Assembly: GCA_947174805.1 (NCBI GenBank)
Contig: CAMWKH010000002.1
Coordinates: 168,982-232,981 of the forward strand
DNA length: 64,000 bases
Direction: 5' to 3'
DNA from: an uncultured Roseburia sp.
GTDB lineage: Bacteria; Bacillota; Clostridia; Lachnospirales; Lachnospiraceae
Part shown: piece after piece, positions 49,310-59,582 of the stretch
How the letters are laid out: each line of letters begins with the position of its first letter
Position numbering within the stretch: position 1 is the first letter of the stretch
Position numbers and translations under genes: made by a program
The notes under the pieces: model-generated
Seen by the model: the letters and a program-made list of their open reading frames with translations, nothing else
What the model was told of the DNA's origin: nothing
The model's database searches: none

Positions 49310-50791
49310 TTACGCTTCCTGGTGAAGGGTTGTGGAAAGACGTTCCATACTGTCCTGCACACCTTCCATAGCTTTCACAATATTATCCACGCCTGCCACC
49401 TGCTCCTCTGTGACAGTGTTAATCTCCGTGGTGGAATCTACGGATTTCCGTGAAATATCCTCCACTCTCTTCATTGCCTCCAAAAGCTGTTCCTTAATCT
49501 CCACGATACCGTCTAACTCATCCTGGAACATCTCCACGGCATGAATCACTTCCTCGGTGGAATCCAGCATCTCTTTAAAGATTTTTACCGTATCCTCCAG
49601 ATTTTCATTGGACTCATGCACCACGCTGCTGTTGCCCTCGATAACTCTGTGGGTATCTTCCACAGTCTCGATAATATCCTTTAAGATATCGTCAATTTTA
49701 CCTGTTGCGTTGGAACTCTCCTGGGACAATGCGTTAATCTCATCCGCCACAACGGCAAATCCTCTTCCTGCCTCCCCTGCCCTGGCTGCCTCTATGGCCG
49801 CATTTAAGGCAAGCAGGTTGGTTTGCTGAGCAATGGAACGGATACTCTCAATAATGCCTCCGATGGAACTTGACTTGTGGGATAATTCCGCCACTCCGTC
49901 CAAAGCAGCCTGGGTGGTTTTGATATTTTCATCAAATTTTTCTGAGAGAAGGCTTATGGCCTGGATTCCCTCATCATTTTTGCTCCTCATTCCCTTAATG
50001 GTTTCCACGGTCTGTCTCACCCGGTCCCCGGAACTGGCAATCTTATCGTTTAACCTGTCAAAAATCTCCAAACTGCCGTCCACTTCGCTGATCTGTACAT
50101 CAGCGCTGTCGGATATGCTCTGGGTGGACGCTGCAATCTCTTCCGAGTTCTCCTCAAATTCCTGAAGGGATGTAAAAATCTTTGAGGTGGATTCCTGGAG
50201 ACGGTCAAAAGCTTCCTGCACACTCTGCATCAGGGTAAAGCTCTTATTCTTTCCTTCCTCCATGCCCCAGAACAGTTTCCTGGCCCGAATCACAATAAAG
50301 CAGGAAACCATAATGGCAAGGACATACACCATTGCGATAAACACCCAAATTGACAGAGAACGCATCTTTAAGTATGCCTCCGGCCGGATAAGAATTCCAA
50401 TGAAATTGGCAGCAAGTGTGGAACTGGCCGTAGCCTTAATGGTATTCAGGTTATAATAGGGCACCGCCAGCATCAGCAAAAGAAGAAATGCTTCCGGAAA
50501 GGCCCCGAAAACACCGTCATTGCCTACCACGATTGTCACTGCCCCCAAGACAGGCATAATGGACAGATATATGTACTTCGCATATTTCCCCAGGGTCTTT
50601 TCAAAAAGCCTTACCAATATGCTTGCCCCGCTCATAGACACTGCAATCAAATCAATCCATGTACCGTTATTAAACAACATGACATAAGTGGTGGCCACGA
50701 TTGGTATGGCAAGCATAAACACAAACAAAATGAGATTCATCCGCTTCTCTTCTTCGTTGAGCACTTCTAATTCCATTGCAAAATCCTCCAT
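49310..50791 (-). CDS. Methyl-accepting chemotaxis protein with ~6 TM membrane-embedded sensor region
   Basis: Hydrophobic N-terminal ~170 aa; tip [38 protein letters not shown]. Confidence 0.9.
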   Translation of the reverse strand: MEDFAMELEVLNEEEKRMNLILFVFMLAIPIVATTYVMLFNNGTWIDLIAVSMSGASILVRLFEKTLGKYAKYIYLSIMPVLGAVTIVVGNDGVFGAFPEAFLLLLMLAVPYYNLNTIKATASSTLAANFIGILIRPEAYLKMRSLSIWVFIAMVYVLAIMVSCFIVIRARKLFWGMEEGKNKSFTLMQSVQEAFDRLQESTSKIFTSLQEFEENSEEIAASTQSISDSADVQISEVDGSLEIFDRLNDKIASSGDRVRQTVETIKGMRSKNDEGIQAISLLSEKFDENIKTTQAALDGVAELSHKSSSIGGIIESIRSIAQQTNLLALNAAIEAARAGEAGRGFAVVADEINALSQESSNATGKIDDILKDIIETVEDTHRVIEGNSSVVHESNENLEDTVKIFKEMLDSTEEVIHAVEMFQDELDGIVEIKEQLLEAMKRVEDISRKSVDSTTEINTVTEEQVAGVDNIVKAMEGVQDSMERLSTTLHQEA

Positions 50792-50868
50792 CCTTCTCTT
50801 CTCACGTATTCTTAAATTCTAATACCCTAATTTTATCGATTCTTTTAAGAAATGTCAAGATATTGCCT

Positions 50869-51861
50869 TTATTCTGTGGAATCCGCCATAATTATCCTAT
50901 ATCCAAGAACGGTCACCTGCTGCGGATTTTCCCCCTCAATCTGTTCCATAAGCCTCCTGCAGGCCATTTGGCCCAATTCTTTCCCGTCAAAGGAGAGGGA
51001 AGTGATGGAGGGAACATTTTGTTCTAAAATGGTGCTGTGGTAAAAAGAGGCCACCTTCACATCCTTTGGCACCCGTATCTTTCTTGTGCGGAGTTTTTTC
51101 AGCACTCTGCTGCAAAGCATATCATCCATACACAGAATTACTTCCGCTCCCTGGACAAGAATTTCCTCCATCTGTTGTTCCAGCACATCTGGCCCTTCCA
51201 TATCAAGAAAAATCAAATTCTCCTGCAGGGGCACGCCGCAGTCCAAAAATGCCTCCCGATACCCTTGAAAACGTTTCTGTGTCACCACATGTCCCTTATC
51301 TCCGCCCACAAGGGCAATTTTTTTTAGTTGTTTTTTTAACAGGACAGAGGTGAGTTCCCTGCAGGCGTTTTTGTGGTCCGAATCCACCTGAACGGCCCCT
51401 TCCACATCCGTGGTACCGATGGTGACAAAAGGCAGGTCCGTCTTTGCCAAAAGCCCCGCCTGCAAATCCTTCACAAAGGTCCGCATAAGAATCACCCCGT
51501 CCACCTTCCGGTTAGAAAGCACCCTCTTTAGCTGCTCCCCATCCCCGGGATGGCTGATGCTTAGGAGAATATCATAGTCTTTCATTGCCGCAACTTCCTG
51601 GATTCCAAAGAGGCAGTTCTGGAAAAAGGGCAAATCCACAATGTCATACTCCGCCGGCATCATCACACCTATGTTATATGTTTTGGACTGGGCTAAACCT
51701 TTTGCAATAACGCTTGGTTTGTAATTATTTTCTTCGATGTAGGCAAGTACCCTCTCCCTGGTCTCCTTCCCGATTCTCCCCTTCCCTGAAATCGCCCTGG
51801 AAACCGTGGTTTTGGAAACTCCCAGCGCCTCCGCCACATCTGAAATGGTGATATTTTTCAC
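50869..51861 (-). CDS. LacI family transcriptional regulator
   Basis: GTG start: VKNITISDVAEALGVSKTTVSRAISGKGRIGKETRERVLAYIEENNYKPS. Confidence 0.93.
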   Translation of the reverse strand: MKNITISDVAEALGVSKTTVSRAISGKGRIGKETRERVLAYIEENNYKPSVIAKGLAQSKTYNIGVMMPAEYDIVDLPFFQNCLFGIQEVAAMKDYDILLSISHPGDGEQLKRVLSNRKVDGVILMRTFVKDLQAGLLAKTDLPFVTIGTTDVEGAVQVDSDHKNACRELTSVLLKKQLKKIALVGGDKGHVVTQKRFQGYREAFLDCGVPLQENLIFLDMEGPDVLEQQMEEILVQGAEVILCMDDMLCSRVLKKLRTRKIRVPKDVKVASFYHSTILEQNVPSITSLSFDGKELGQMACRRLMEQIEGENPQQVTVLGYRIIMADSTE

Positions 51862-51880
51862 AACGCTTCCCTCTCTGTGC

Positions 51881-53509
51881 CTACTGGGGCTGTCCTGCCC
51901 GCAGCACGTCAAGCTGAGCCTCCGCAGCACATAACACATCATAATTCGGAACCTGAGCCTTCTGGTCATCCGGCAGCGCATTGTAACTGAGCCTTGCCTG
52001 GGCAACCGCAGCCTCATTTGCCAGGCTCACAGCCCCGATATTGTTGATTAGAGCCGTAACCCCTGCTGCATCCCCTGGATTAATCAAAGGCGGCGGTGTG
52101 CCGTATTCTTCCTCGGGATACTTATACACCAGCACCGGGTCCCCCTCCTCTATATTTTCAAAAATAGTTTTTGCCACCGCCGGGGGCAGGTTCACACAGC
52201 CGTGGGAACCGCTGGTCTTATAAATTTTTCCACCGAAAGAACTGCGCCAGTCGGCGTCATGCATCCCCACATTATTGCAGAAAGGCATCCAGTAACTCAC
52301 CGGAGTGGCATAATTTTCCCCTTTCAAAGTGGCGTCCCTCTGCTTGTAGGTAAGGCCGTAAACTCCTGTGGGCGTGTCGTAGCGTTTTGCCTGGTTCCCC
52401 GAGACAAAATCGGATTCCACCACAAGATTCCCGTTTTTGTAGAAAAAGAGGTGCTGTTTTGCAAGGTTAATTTCCACATAGGTGTCCCCGTAATCATTTT
52501 CCCCATGGCTGTTTGCCCTCTGGGCGTAAACAATTTCCCTTTTTACCGGAGTCCCCCCCTTGATGTCTTTTAAAATCTGTTCTTTCTCACCCTCTTTATC
52601 TACCTTCCAGCCGTAATCCCCCTCCTTGATATCCACACTGTTCCCGTAGGAGGTCTTTAATGTATGGCCCCGGAATACTGTGTTGTGTCTTTTGGCCAAT
52701 GCGGTGACATACTCCTCCACCGCCGCCTCGTCGATGGTTACAGTTTTTCCATTTACCTCCAACCACTGGCTGATGGTGGCACCGTCAAGAACCTCTGTCT
52801 TCTCCCCTGCGTCATAGGTGATTTCTGCCCCCGCATATCTGTTTAAGGTATCCGCTAATATAATAAGCTCCTTGGATTCCGCCGTAATGTCCGGCTGCTT
52901 ATAGCATCCATTTCCCTCCAAATCAAAGTCTTTCTGGAGGGTCTTTACCGCATCGGCAAGGGCCGGCTGAAAAATATCTCCGTTTATCACGCTTCCCTGC
53001 TCTTCCGGCACAATTTCATATCCCTTCTCCCCATACTGGGAGATATAGGCATTCTTTGGCTCCTCCTGGTTCTTTTTCTGCATACAGGAAAGTGCTTTCA
53101 TCTCCCGGACCAGGGCATCCTGGTCAAACTCCACCACCGTATCCATTTTAAGCTTCTGCTTTCCAAAAAGCCTTATCACCCAGGCAAAAACGTTTTGAGA
53201 GTCAATATGTTTTTGCACCTCACCGTGAAACTCCGGTTTAAGCCCGATGGATTCCCCTGTAATCTCTTCCTCCCCGGAGGCATTTCTTGTTGTCATATGT
53301 AATACATAGGTGTCAACCTGTTTTCGGATGGCACTCTCCGCCGCCGCACTTTTCTTCCCGGACACATCCACGCCGTTTAATGTTGTATTGGGAAAAAAGT
53401 GGAAATGAAAATACACGGCCCCTGCCAGGTATACTAAAATGAGAGCCCCAAAGAAAAGTATAAGCCCTGTTTTCACCCTGGACTTTTTTTGCAAACTGAT
53501 TTGTGTCAT
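51881..53509 (-). CDS. L,D-transpeptidase (YkuD) with N-terminal TM and peptidoglycan-binding-like repeats
   Basis: TYVEINLAKQHLFFYKNGNLVVESDFVSGN...MHDADWRSSFGGKIYKTSGSHGCVNLPPAVAKTIFENIEEGDPV. Confidence 0.94.
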   Translation of the reverse strand: MTQISLQKKSRVKTGLILFFGALILVYLAGAVYFHFHFFPNTTLNGVDVSGKKSAAAESAIRKQVDTYVLHMTTRNASGEEEITGESIGLKPEFHGEVQKHIDSQNVFAWVIRLFGKQKLKMDTVVEFDQDALVREMKALSCMQKKNQEEPKNAYISQYGEKGYEIVPEEQGSVINGDIFQPALADAVKTLQKDFDLEGNGCYKQPDITAESKELIILADTLNRYAGAEITYDAGEKTEVLDGATISQWLEVNGKTVTIDEAAVEEYVTALAKRHNTVFRGHTLKTSYGNSVDIKEGDYGWKVDKEGEKEQILKDIKGGTPVKREIVYAQRANSHGENDYGDTYVEINLAKQHLFFYKNGNLVVESDFVSGNQAKRYDTPTGVYGLTYKQRDATLKGENYATPVSYWMPFCNNVGMHDADWRSSFGGKIYKTSGSHGCVNLPPAVAKTIFENIEEGDPVLVYKYPEEEYGTPPPLINPGDAAGVTALINNIGAVSLANEAAVAQARLSYNALPDDQKAQVPNYDVLCAAEAQLDVLRAGQPQ

Positions 53510-53765
53510 AATAATAATCCTTTAGATTCCTTCCATAGTTTTATCTTGTACTATTATACCCTCTTACTTCCCTTTGTCAATAAACCATTTTTTTACTGTG
53601 GAAGATTTTGGTCTTTTTCTTAAGTTTCTATTGGCTTTCTGCACAATTTCCCTCATTGATTAGAATGAATTTATTAAGAATTTCATAATTTTTATTAAAA
53701 CACAAAAAATAGGATTGTAGCTCTATTTTTCCTGTGCTATAATTCAGTCGATAAAGGGACGAGAG

Positions 53766-54485
53766 GTGACGACAGTGAATTTTTTAATCAGTAAAAGCTG
53801 TACTTTTAAAGAGACAGTTTCCAATTTTTTCGGAAAATACAAACACGCACTCCTTTTGCTTTATATGTGCATTTACTTTCCCTGGTTTAATTACCTGGAA
53901 GAACATGTGACCACCCGGTTTCATGTGATACACACTGCGATGGACGATAAGATACCTTTTATGGAAATTTTTATAGTTCCCTACTTTTTATGGTTTCTCT
54001 ACGTGGCAGGGGCAGTGCTGTACTTTCTATTTAAAAATAAAGAAGAATATTACAGGCTGTGTATTTTTCTCTTTGTGGGGATGACCGTATTTCTCATCGT
54101 GTCCACCGTATATCCAAACGGCCATTACTTACGGCCGGAGGAGTTTCAACGGGACAACATTTTTACGGCCATGGTGGCGCACCTTTACCAGATTGACACC
54201 CCCACCAACCTTTTTCCCAGCATTCATGTTTACAATTCCATCGGCGTGAATATCGCCGTATGGCACTGTGAAAATTTCAGGAAAAAGATAGGCATCCGCC
54301 TTTGTTCCGCCCTTCTGATGATTAGCATTATTTTATCCACCATGTTTTTAAAGCAGCACTCCGTATTCGATGTGATTACCGGAATTGCATTTGCCGCTTG
54401 TATGTACCCCCTAGTGTACACCAAAAACGGCCTGCGTGTGGGGGATTCCCAGACTTCTCTGGAGGAGTGGGTACGGCATGTATAA
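53766..54485 (+). CDS. PAP2-superfamily membrane phosphatase
   Basis: NLFPSIHVYNSIGVNIAVWH...STMFLKQHSVFDVITGIAFA; start may be GTG 53775. Confidence 0.85.
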   Translation: MTTVNFLISKSCTFKETVSNFFGKYKHALLLLYMCIYFPWFNYLEEHVTTRFHVIHTAMDDKIPFMEIFIVPYFLWFLYVAGAVLYFLFKNKEEYYRLCIFLFVGMTVFLIVSTVYPNGHYLRPEEFQRDNIFTAMVAHLYQIDTPTNLFPSIHVYNSIGVNIAVWHCENFRKKIGIRLCSALLMISIILSTMFLKQHSVFDVITGIAFAACMYPLVYTKNGLRVGDSQTSLEEWVRHV

Positions 54486-54504
54486 ATCTAAAAGAATTTC
54501 TCTT

Positions 54505-54539
54505 AAAAAACAGCTCTGGATTCCCAGGGCTGTTTTTTC
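54505..54539. terminator. Intrinsic terminator
   Basis: aaaaaacagctctgg-attc-ccagggctgtttttt. Confidence 0.9.
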
Positions 54540-54584
54540 ATATATACTATAACATCTGCAGAAAATACTAAACCTTCCAAATAG

Positions 54585-55445
54585 CTACGGCTGTTCTATA
54601 GCGCTCTCTGTGCCAAGGCTCTCCCCATATTTCATGCCGCCGGAACACAAATCTGTGAGCACCCCAAATTCATATCCCATGTCTTCCCATTTTCCCAAAA
54701 GTTCATCTAAAATCGCCCCGTTGGTGGAACTTGTGCTGTGGAGAAGCACAATGGCTCCCGGATGGATTCTGGGCAAAAGCTTGCTGTAAGCCTGCTGTGG
54801 GGAGGGCTGCTTATCCTCATACCAATCCACGTAGGCAAGGCTCCAGAAAAATGTCTCATATCCCAGGTTTTGCGCCATTTTAAGATTTTCCCTGCTAAAT
54901 TTTCCCTGAGGAGGACGGTAAAGTTTAGGCATCTCTTTTCCCGTAATCTCCCTGTAAAGATTGGCCACATCATCCACCTCTTTCTGAAAAGAAGTCACAT
55001 CGCTGATCTTGGACATATCTGGATGATGATAGGTATGATTTCCCACCAAATGCCCCTCCGCCTCCATGCGCTTTACAATCTCCGGAGCAGTTTCCAGAAA
55101 ATTCCCCACTACAAAAAATGTTCCTTTGGCGTTGTGGGCATGTAAAGCGTCCAATATTTTTTCCGTATTTCCGTTTTCATAACCGCAGTCAAAAGTGAGA
55201 TAAATCACCTTTTTTCCCGTATCCCCCACATAGTGGGCGTTGTACTCTGCCAGTTCCTCCTGCCCCACATTTCCGGTGGGCGTACTTCCCTCCGAGCCGA
55301 AACCCAGTCCCCAGTTTTCTGTTTCCCGCCGAACAAAAGAAGAGCTGCTAAAAACATCAACGATTTTAGCAGCCCCCGCTCCGGCACCATACATCAATAG
55401 AAAAAGTAACAGAACAAGAAGTGTTTTCTTATATTTCATAAGCAC
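54585..55445 (-). CDS. Polysaccharide deacetylase family protein (PdaA-like)
   Basis: VIYLTFDCGYENGNTEKILDALHAHNAKGTFFVVGNFLETAPEIVKRMEAEGHLVGNHTYHHPDM...KLYRPPQGKFSRENL. Confidence 0.95.
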   Translation of the reverse strand: MLMKYKKTLLVLLLFLLMYGAGAGAAKIVDVFSSSSFVRRETENWGLGFGSEGSTPTGNVGQEELAEYNAHYVGDTGKKVIYLTFDCGYENGNTEKILDALHAHNAKGTFFVVGNFLETAPEIVKRMEAEGHLVGNHTYHHPDMSKISDVTSFQKEVDDVANLYREITGKEMPKLYRPPQGKFSRENLKMAQNLGYETFFWSLAYVDWYEDKQPSPQQAYSKLLPRIHPGAIVLLHSTSSTNGAILDELLGKWEDMGYEFGVLTDLCSGGMKYGESLGTESAIEQP

Positions 55446-55505
55446 CTCAGGGCTTTCTTTACTCTATATTTATGCCGCCTCTTTCTTTTTCATTCCTGGC
55501 AATGA

Positions 55506-55694
55506 TTACTCACCATTTGAAATGGCATCCACCGGACAGGAATCGATACATTGCTGTACCATATCCTTATTTTCCTCCGTAGTATCCGAAACGGCAACGG
55601 CCTTTCCGTCATCGTCAAACTCAAATACTTCCGGCTCTGTAGAAACACATAATCCACAGCTGATGCAGGTATCTTTATCCACTACTGCTCTCAT
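55506..55694 (-). CDS. Ferredoxin
   Basis: AVVDKDTCISCGLCVSTEPEVFEFDDDGKAVA...QQCIDSCPVDAI. Confidence 0.95.
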   Translation of the reverse strand: MRAVVDKDTCISCGLCVSTEPEVFEFDDDGKAVAVSDTTEENKDMVQQCIDSCPVDAISNGE

Positions 55695-55762
55695 ATTAGA
55701 TTCCTCCTGGTATCATAAAAATTCATTACTAATATTTCCAAATCTGCCGGAAATATACCATT

Positions 55763-56662
55763 TTATTTTTTTAATATTTCAGCAACAGCTTCATGCTCAA
55801 TGACAAACTCCACGCATCCCATGTACATGGGGGCCACATCCCCCTCGTTAAATGCAATGACGATTTCTCCTTTCCCGTTGATATAAAAACCGGTCTCCTC
55901 CGTAATTGTCTCAAAATTCCATTCCGGGATATCCTCATTGTCCAACCAGTAAATCACATTTTCGTCTGCCTCCATCTGTGCTTTCATCTGTTTTTTAATA
56001 TTATCGCTGACTGCCTTTTTATAATCTGATCCCTCCTTGAAAAAATCAGAAAGTGCCATGCGCTCCCCTGTCTTTAAATTCACCGTGTAAAAATAGTCCC
56101 ACTGGGCACCGCTGCCTGCTCCCTGGTAACAGATAAGCTTTAAGACAAAATATTCCTCCGTGGCAGTGAGCACTTCCGACTGGATCACAATATCCTGATA
56201 TCCTTCCTGGTCTTTTGCATTCTCCTTAAATTCCTGTATCAACTCTTCTGATATCCGTTCCATTTCCTCATTGATTTCCCGGGCAGTTTTTTTCGCCCTT
56301 TCCACTGTCTCACTGTCCCTCTCAGTCTCCTCCGTCTCATCCACCACAATCTGCGGCACCTTAACATCCGCCATATGTCTGTCCGAATCGTACTGGTAAT
56401 CCCGAAATGTCACCACCGACACTAGATTTCCCAAAACAGGCATCCGCTCCATGGCATAGGCTATGTCCGGGGATACATTAGGTAAAATGAAAAAGGCTGC
56501 GATGACTGCCGCAGCAGCTCCCATAGAAATTTTTATCTTTGCCATCTTCCCTTTTCCACCTGCAAGATGAATGGCTTTTTTATAAGAATCATACTGGTTA
56601 TCATCCATCATAACCTCCCTGTACTCCTGTTTTAACGTTTCAAATTCTTTTTTTCTATCCAT
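55763..56662 (-). CDS. RsiV-like anti-sigma factor (DUF3298-type extracellular domain)
   Basis: Single TM; SEVLTATEEYFVLKLICYQGAGSGAQWDYFYTVNLKTGERMALSDFFKEGSDYKKAVSDNIKKQM...FYINGKGEIVIAFNEGDVAPMYMG. Confidence 0.85.
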   Translation of the reverse strand: MDRKKEFETLKQEYREVMMDDNQYDSYKKAIHLAGGKGKMAKIKISMGAAAAVIAAFFILPNVSPDIAYAMERMPVLGNLVSVVTFRDYQYDSDRHMADVKVPQIVVDETEETERDSETVERAKKTAREINEEMERISEELIQEFKENAKDQEGYQDIVIQSEVLTATEEYFVLKLICYQGAGSGAQWDYFYTVNLKTGERMALSDFFKEGSDYKKAVSDNIKKQMKAQMEADENVIYWLDNEDIPEWNFETITEETGFYINGKGEIVIAFNEGDVAPMYMGCVEFVIEHEAVAEILKK

Positions 56663-56684
56663 GTTCCATCCTCCGTTTCCATGT

Positions 56685-57149
56685 CTATTCCAGGGTAAGC
56701 CGAAGTTTTTTTAAGCTTCGGTACAGTCTGCTTTTTACTGTAGAAAGGGGCTCCCCTGTAATTTCCGCAATGCTTTCTAAGGCCATATCCTCAAAGAATC
56801 GAAGCTCAATAATCACTTTATCCTTTAAGGGCAGAAGCTCTATCGCCTGGCGCAGCTCTATGTCCCCGTAAGCTTCCTCCACCCCGGTCTCCTCCACCGT
56901 ATCCACTGAACTCTCCTTTGTTTTGTCCAGGAACCGGTACATTTCATTCATCATAATCCGGTAAATCCATGTCCCTGCAAACTCCTCTTTTTTTAAAGAC
57001 CCACAGCTCCCAATGGCTTTCAATGCGCCGGACTGAACGATATCCAGGGCATCCTCCCTGCTGTGGACGCAGCTTAAAACCATGCGGTAATATTTGTTGT
57101 AATCAGTCAGCAGTATATTTTCTACCAGTTTTCTCTTTCGGCTCTTCAT
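56685..57149 (-). CDS. ECF-type RNA polymerase sigma factor (SigV-like)
   Basis: YYRMVLSCVHSREDALDIVQSGALKAI...WIYRIMMNEMYRFL...LPLKDKVIIELRFFEDMALESIAEITGEPLSTVKSRLYRSLKKLRLTL; start 57149 (ATG) or 57158 (GTG). Confidence 0.9.
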   Translation of the reverse strand: MKSRKRKLVENILLTDYNKYYRMVLSCVHSREDALDIVQSGALKAIGSCGSLKKEEFAGTWIYRIMMNEMYRFLDKTKESSVDTVEETGVEEAYGDIELRQAIELLPLKDKVIIELRFFEDMALESIAEITGEPLSTVKSRLYRSLKKLRLTLE

Positions 57150-57174
57150 TGTTATCACCGTCCCTCCTTTATTA

Positions 57175-57205
57175 GTTAGACCTCCCGGGGCCCAAAAAAG
57201 TTTCA
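57175..57205 (-). promoter_or_regulatory. Candidate ECF autoregulatory promoter
   Basis: TGAAACTTTT-TTGGGCCCCGGGAG-GTCTAA read on minus strand just upstream of sigma gene. Confidence 0.5.
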
Positions 57206-57216
57206 ATAATTTTAAA

Positions 57217-57256
57217 AAAGAAGCTTCCTGAAAAAACAGAAAGCTTCTTTTTCTTA
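57217..57256. terminator. Intrinsic terminator
   Basis: aaaaaagaagctt-cctgaaaaaacaga-aagcttctttttct. Confidence 0.8.
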
Positions 57257-57268
57257 TTATGAACCAGA

Positions 57269-58294
57269 TTACTGCTGTGAGATAGAACCTCTTTCCCGAA
57301 AGGGTTTTGCAAAAATAAACAGGCCGAAAAACACCAGGTTAATCAATAACGCCGCGGGCAAATCTCCCCAGGCTATTGTCTGGTTTTCCAGCACATCCGC
57401 CGAATAGTTTCCGCTGAATATGGGAATCAGGTTGTTGTTTAAATAGTGCAGTGCAACAGGCACCCAGATATTCCCGGTTTTCATATAAGCATAGGCAAAA
57501 AAGATACCCAGGGTAATGCAGGTAATCTGCTGTGCCGCCGACATGGCCAGGCCTGTATCGGAATAGTACCAGAAATCCAAAGGCAGATGCCACAGTCCCC
57601 AGACAATGCCAAGGAGAATTACCCCCGCCCGATTCCCAAACTTTTTCTGCATCAAAGGCTGCAGATAATATCTCCAGCCGTATTCCTCCCCGAAAAATGC
57701 TGCAAAGACTAAAAAGAAGTTTACCGGAAGGAGCGCTGTGCTAATCCAGGTCGCGGGACTTTTAAGCAGCTCCGCAAATTCTCCCATCTGTCCCCCTATC
57801 AGGCAGCTAAAAGCAGTTCTGCCCACGTATAAAATCAGAAACAATAGGACACAGAACACAGATGCTTTCCCATTAAAAAATCCAAGTCCGTAAGCTCTTC
57901 TCTTTTCTTTTTTCGTAGCCAGCAGAACAATCCACAGGGCAATGCTGCCAAGAATCAGCACGTACTGGGAAATCATTGACCAGAATGTAAGTCCCATTTT
58001 TTCCAGCAGTTCCATTTCCACCGGCACAAACAGGGACAAAAAAGACAAAAGAATCATAACTCCCGTCACAATAAGAAACGTTATGTAATAGCCTTTGGGA
58101 AGATTTTCCTCCCCGGTGCAAAGATAGGCAAACATCACCCCTGCTGCGGGATACATCATCTGGGCTGCGGGAAATACGGACACGTCCATTCCCTTGGAAT
58201 TTCCATACCAGATGAAAAGCCCCATAAGGAAAGTGACTCCATAGGCAATCATCACATAAATCAGTAATTGTTTTTTTTCTTTGTTCTCACTCAT
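57269..58294 (-). CDS. CPBP-family intramembrane metalloprotease
   Basis: FFGEEYGWRYYLQPLM (EExxWR) and GIVWGLWHLPLDFWY. Confidence 0.92.
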   Translation of the reverse strand: MSENKEKKQLLIYVMIAYGVTFLMGLFIWYGNSKGMDVSVFPAAQMMYPAAGVMFAYLCTGEENLPKGYYITFLIVTGVMILLSFLSLFVPVEMELLEKMGLTFWSMISQYVLILGSIALWIVLLATKKEKRRAYGLGFFNGKASVFCVLLFLILYVGRTAFSCLIGGQMGEFAELLKSPATWISTALLPVNFFLVFAAFFGEEYGWRYYLQPLMQKKFGNRAGVILLGIVWGLWHLPLDFWYYSDTGLAMSAAQQITCITLGIFFAYAYMKTGNIWVPVALHYLNNNLIPIFSGNYSADVLENQTIAWGDLPAALLINLVFFGLFIFAKPFRERGSISQQ

Positions 58295-58533
58295 TTTCTC
58301 TTCCTTCTTTCTTTTCCTCTTCCATAGCGTACTCACAAACGGCAAAATTTTTTTGCCTCACCATGGTTTCCTGTCGTAAAGACATAATTAACTATAATGG
58401 AAGAAAGGAAAAATGTAAATAGAAATTATATAAAAGATAGAAATAATGTATTAATAGAATAGGACAAAGGGAAATAACATATGATAGGAAGACAGTATTT
58501 TGGCATTAAAACATGGAAAGAGGAGACAAGAAT

Positions 58534-59508
58534 ATGTGTACAGCAGCAACATATACCACAAAAGATTTCTATTTTGGACGCACCCTGGATTATGAAATTT
58601 CTTATGGCGAGAATATTGTGATAACCCCCCGGAATTTCTGTTTTCCCTTTTGCAGAATGGGACAATTAAAACGCCATTATGCCATAATCGGCATGGCACA
58701 CGTAGTCTCCAATTATCCCCTGTACTATGACGGCATAAATGAAAAGGGCCTGGGGATGGCAGGATTGAATTTTGTGGGAAATGCAGTTTACAAAGAGCCG
58801 GAAAAAGATAAACACAATGTGTCTCCCTATGAATTTATCCCCTGGATTTTAGGGCAGTGCGCCACTGTAGACGAGGCAAAAAACTTATTGGAATCTATAA
58901 ACCTTGTGGATATTCCTTTTAACAATGAACTTCCTCTGGCACAGCTGCACTGGATAATTGCAGATAAAAACCAGGCCATAACCGTGGAATCCACAGAAAA
59001 TGGCCTCTCGGTATATGAAAATCCTGTGGGGGTGCTCACAAATAATCCCCCCTTTCACGAGCAGATGTTTGCCCTAAACAACTATATGTCCCTCTCCCCC
59101 CAGGAACCCAAGAACCATTTTTGCAGCAGCCTGCCCCTCCACACCTACAGCCGGGGCATGGGAGCCATCGGACTTCCCGGTGACTTATCCTCCCAGTCCC
59201 GTTTTGTGCGCATCGCATTTGTAAAAATGAACTCTGTATCCGGGGACACGGAAGCTGAGAGCGTAAGCCAATTTTTTCACATTTTAGGGTCTGTGGAACA
59301 GCAGAAGGGCTGCTGCTGCCTGGGAGACGGAAAATATGAGGTCACGCTATACACCTCCTGCTGTAATGGGGACAAAGGCATATACTATTATACATCCTAT
59401 GAAAACCACCAGATTTCCGGCATCCACATGCACCGGGAAAACCTGGAATGTGCAAGGCTGATTCTCTATCCTATGATAAAAAAAGAACAAATTCGGATGC
59501 AGAATTAG
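58534..59508 (+). CDS. bsh: Choloylglycine hydrolase / bile salt hydrolase
   Basis: MCTAATYTTKDFYFGRTLDYEISYGENIVITPRNF (Cys2, Arg16, Asp19), YDGINEKGLGMAGLNF, NNPPFHEQM, YSRGMGAIGLPGDLSSQSRFVR. Confidence 0.95.
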   Translation: MCTAATYTTKDFYFGRTLDYEISYGENIVITPRNFCFPFCRMGQLKRHYAIIGMAHVVSNYPLYYDGINEKGLGMAGLNFVGNAVYKEPEKDKHNVSPYEFIPWILGQCATVDEAKNLLESINLVDIPFNNELPLAQLHWIIADKNQAITVESTENGLSVYENPVGVLTNNPPFHEQMFALNNYMSLSPQEPKNHFCSSLPLHTYSRGMGAIGLPGDLSSQSRFVRIAFVKMNSVSGDTEAESVSQFFHILGSVEQQKGCCCLGDGKYEVTLYTSCCNGDKGIYYYTSYENHQISGIHMHRENLECARLILYPMIKKEQIRMQN

Positions 59509-59521
59509 TCTGCATCCGAAT
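59491..59521. terminator. Hairpin overlapping bsh stop codon, possible terminator
   Basis: attcggatgcag-aattagt-ctgcatccgaat. Confidence 0.6.
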
Positions 59522-59582
59522 CTCTCATGAAATTTAAGAGAACAATTTCTCTTGTCCGCTATAACATAAGATTCAGTTTAGC

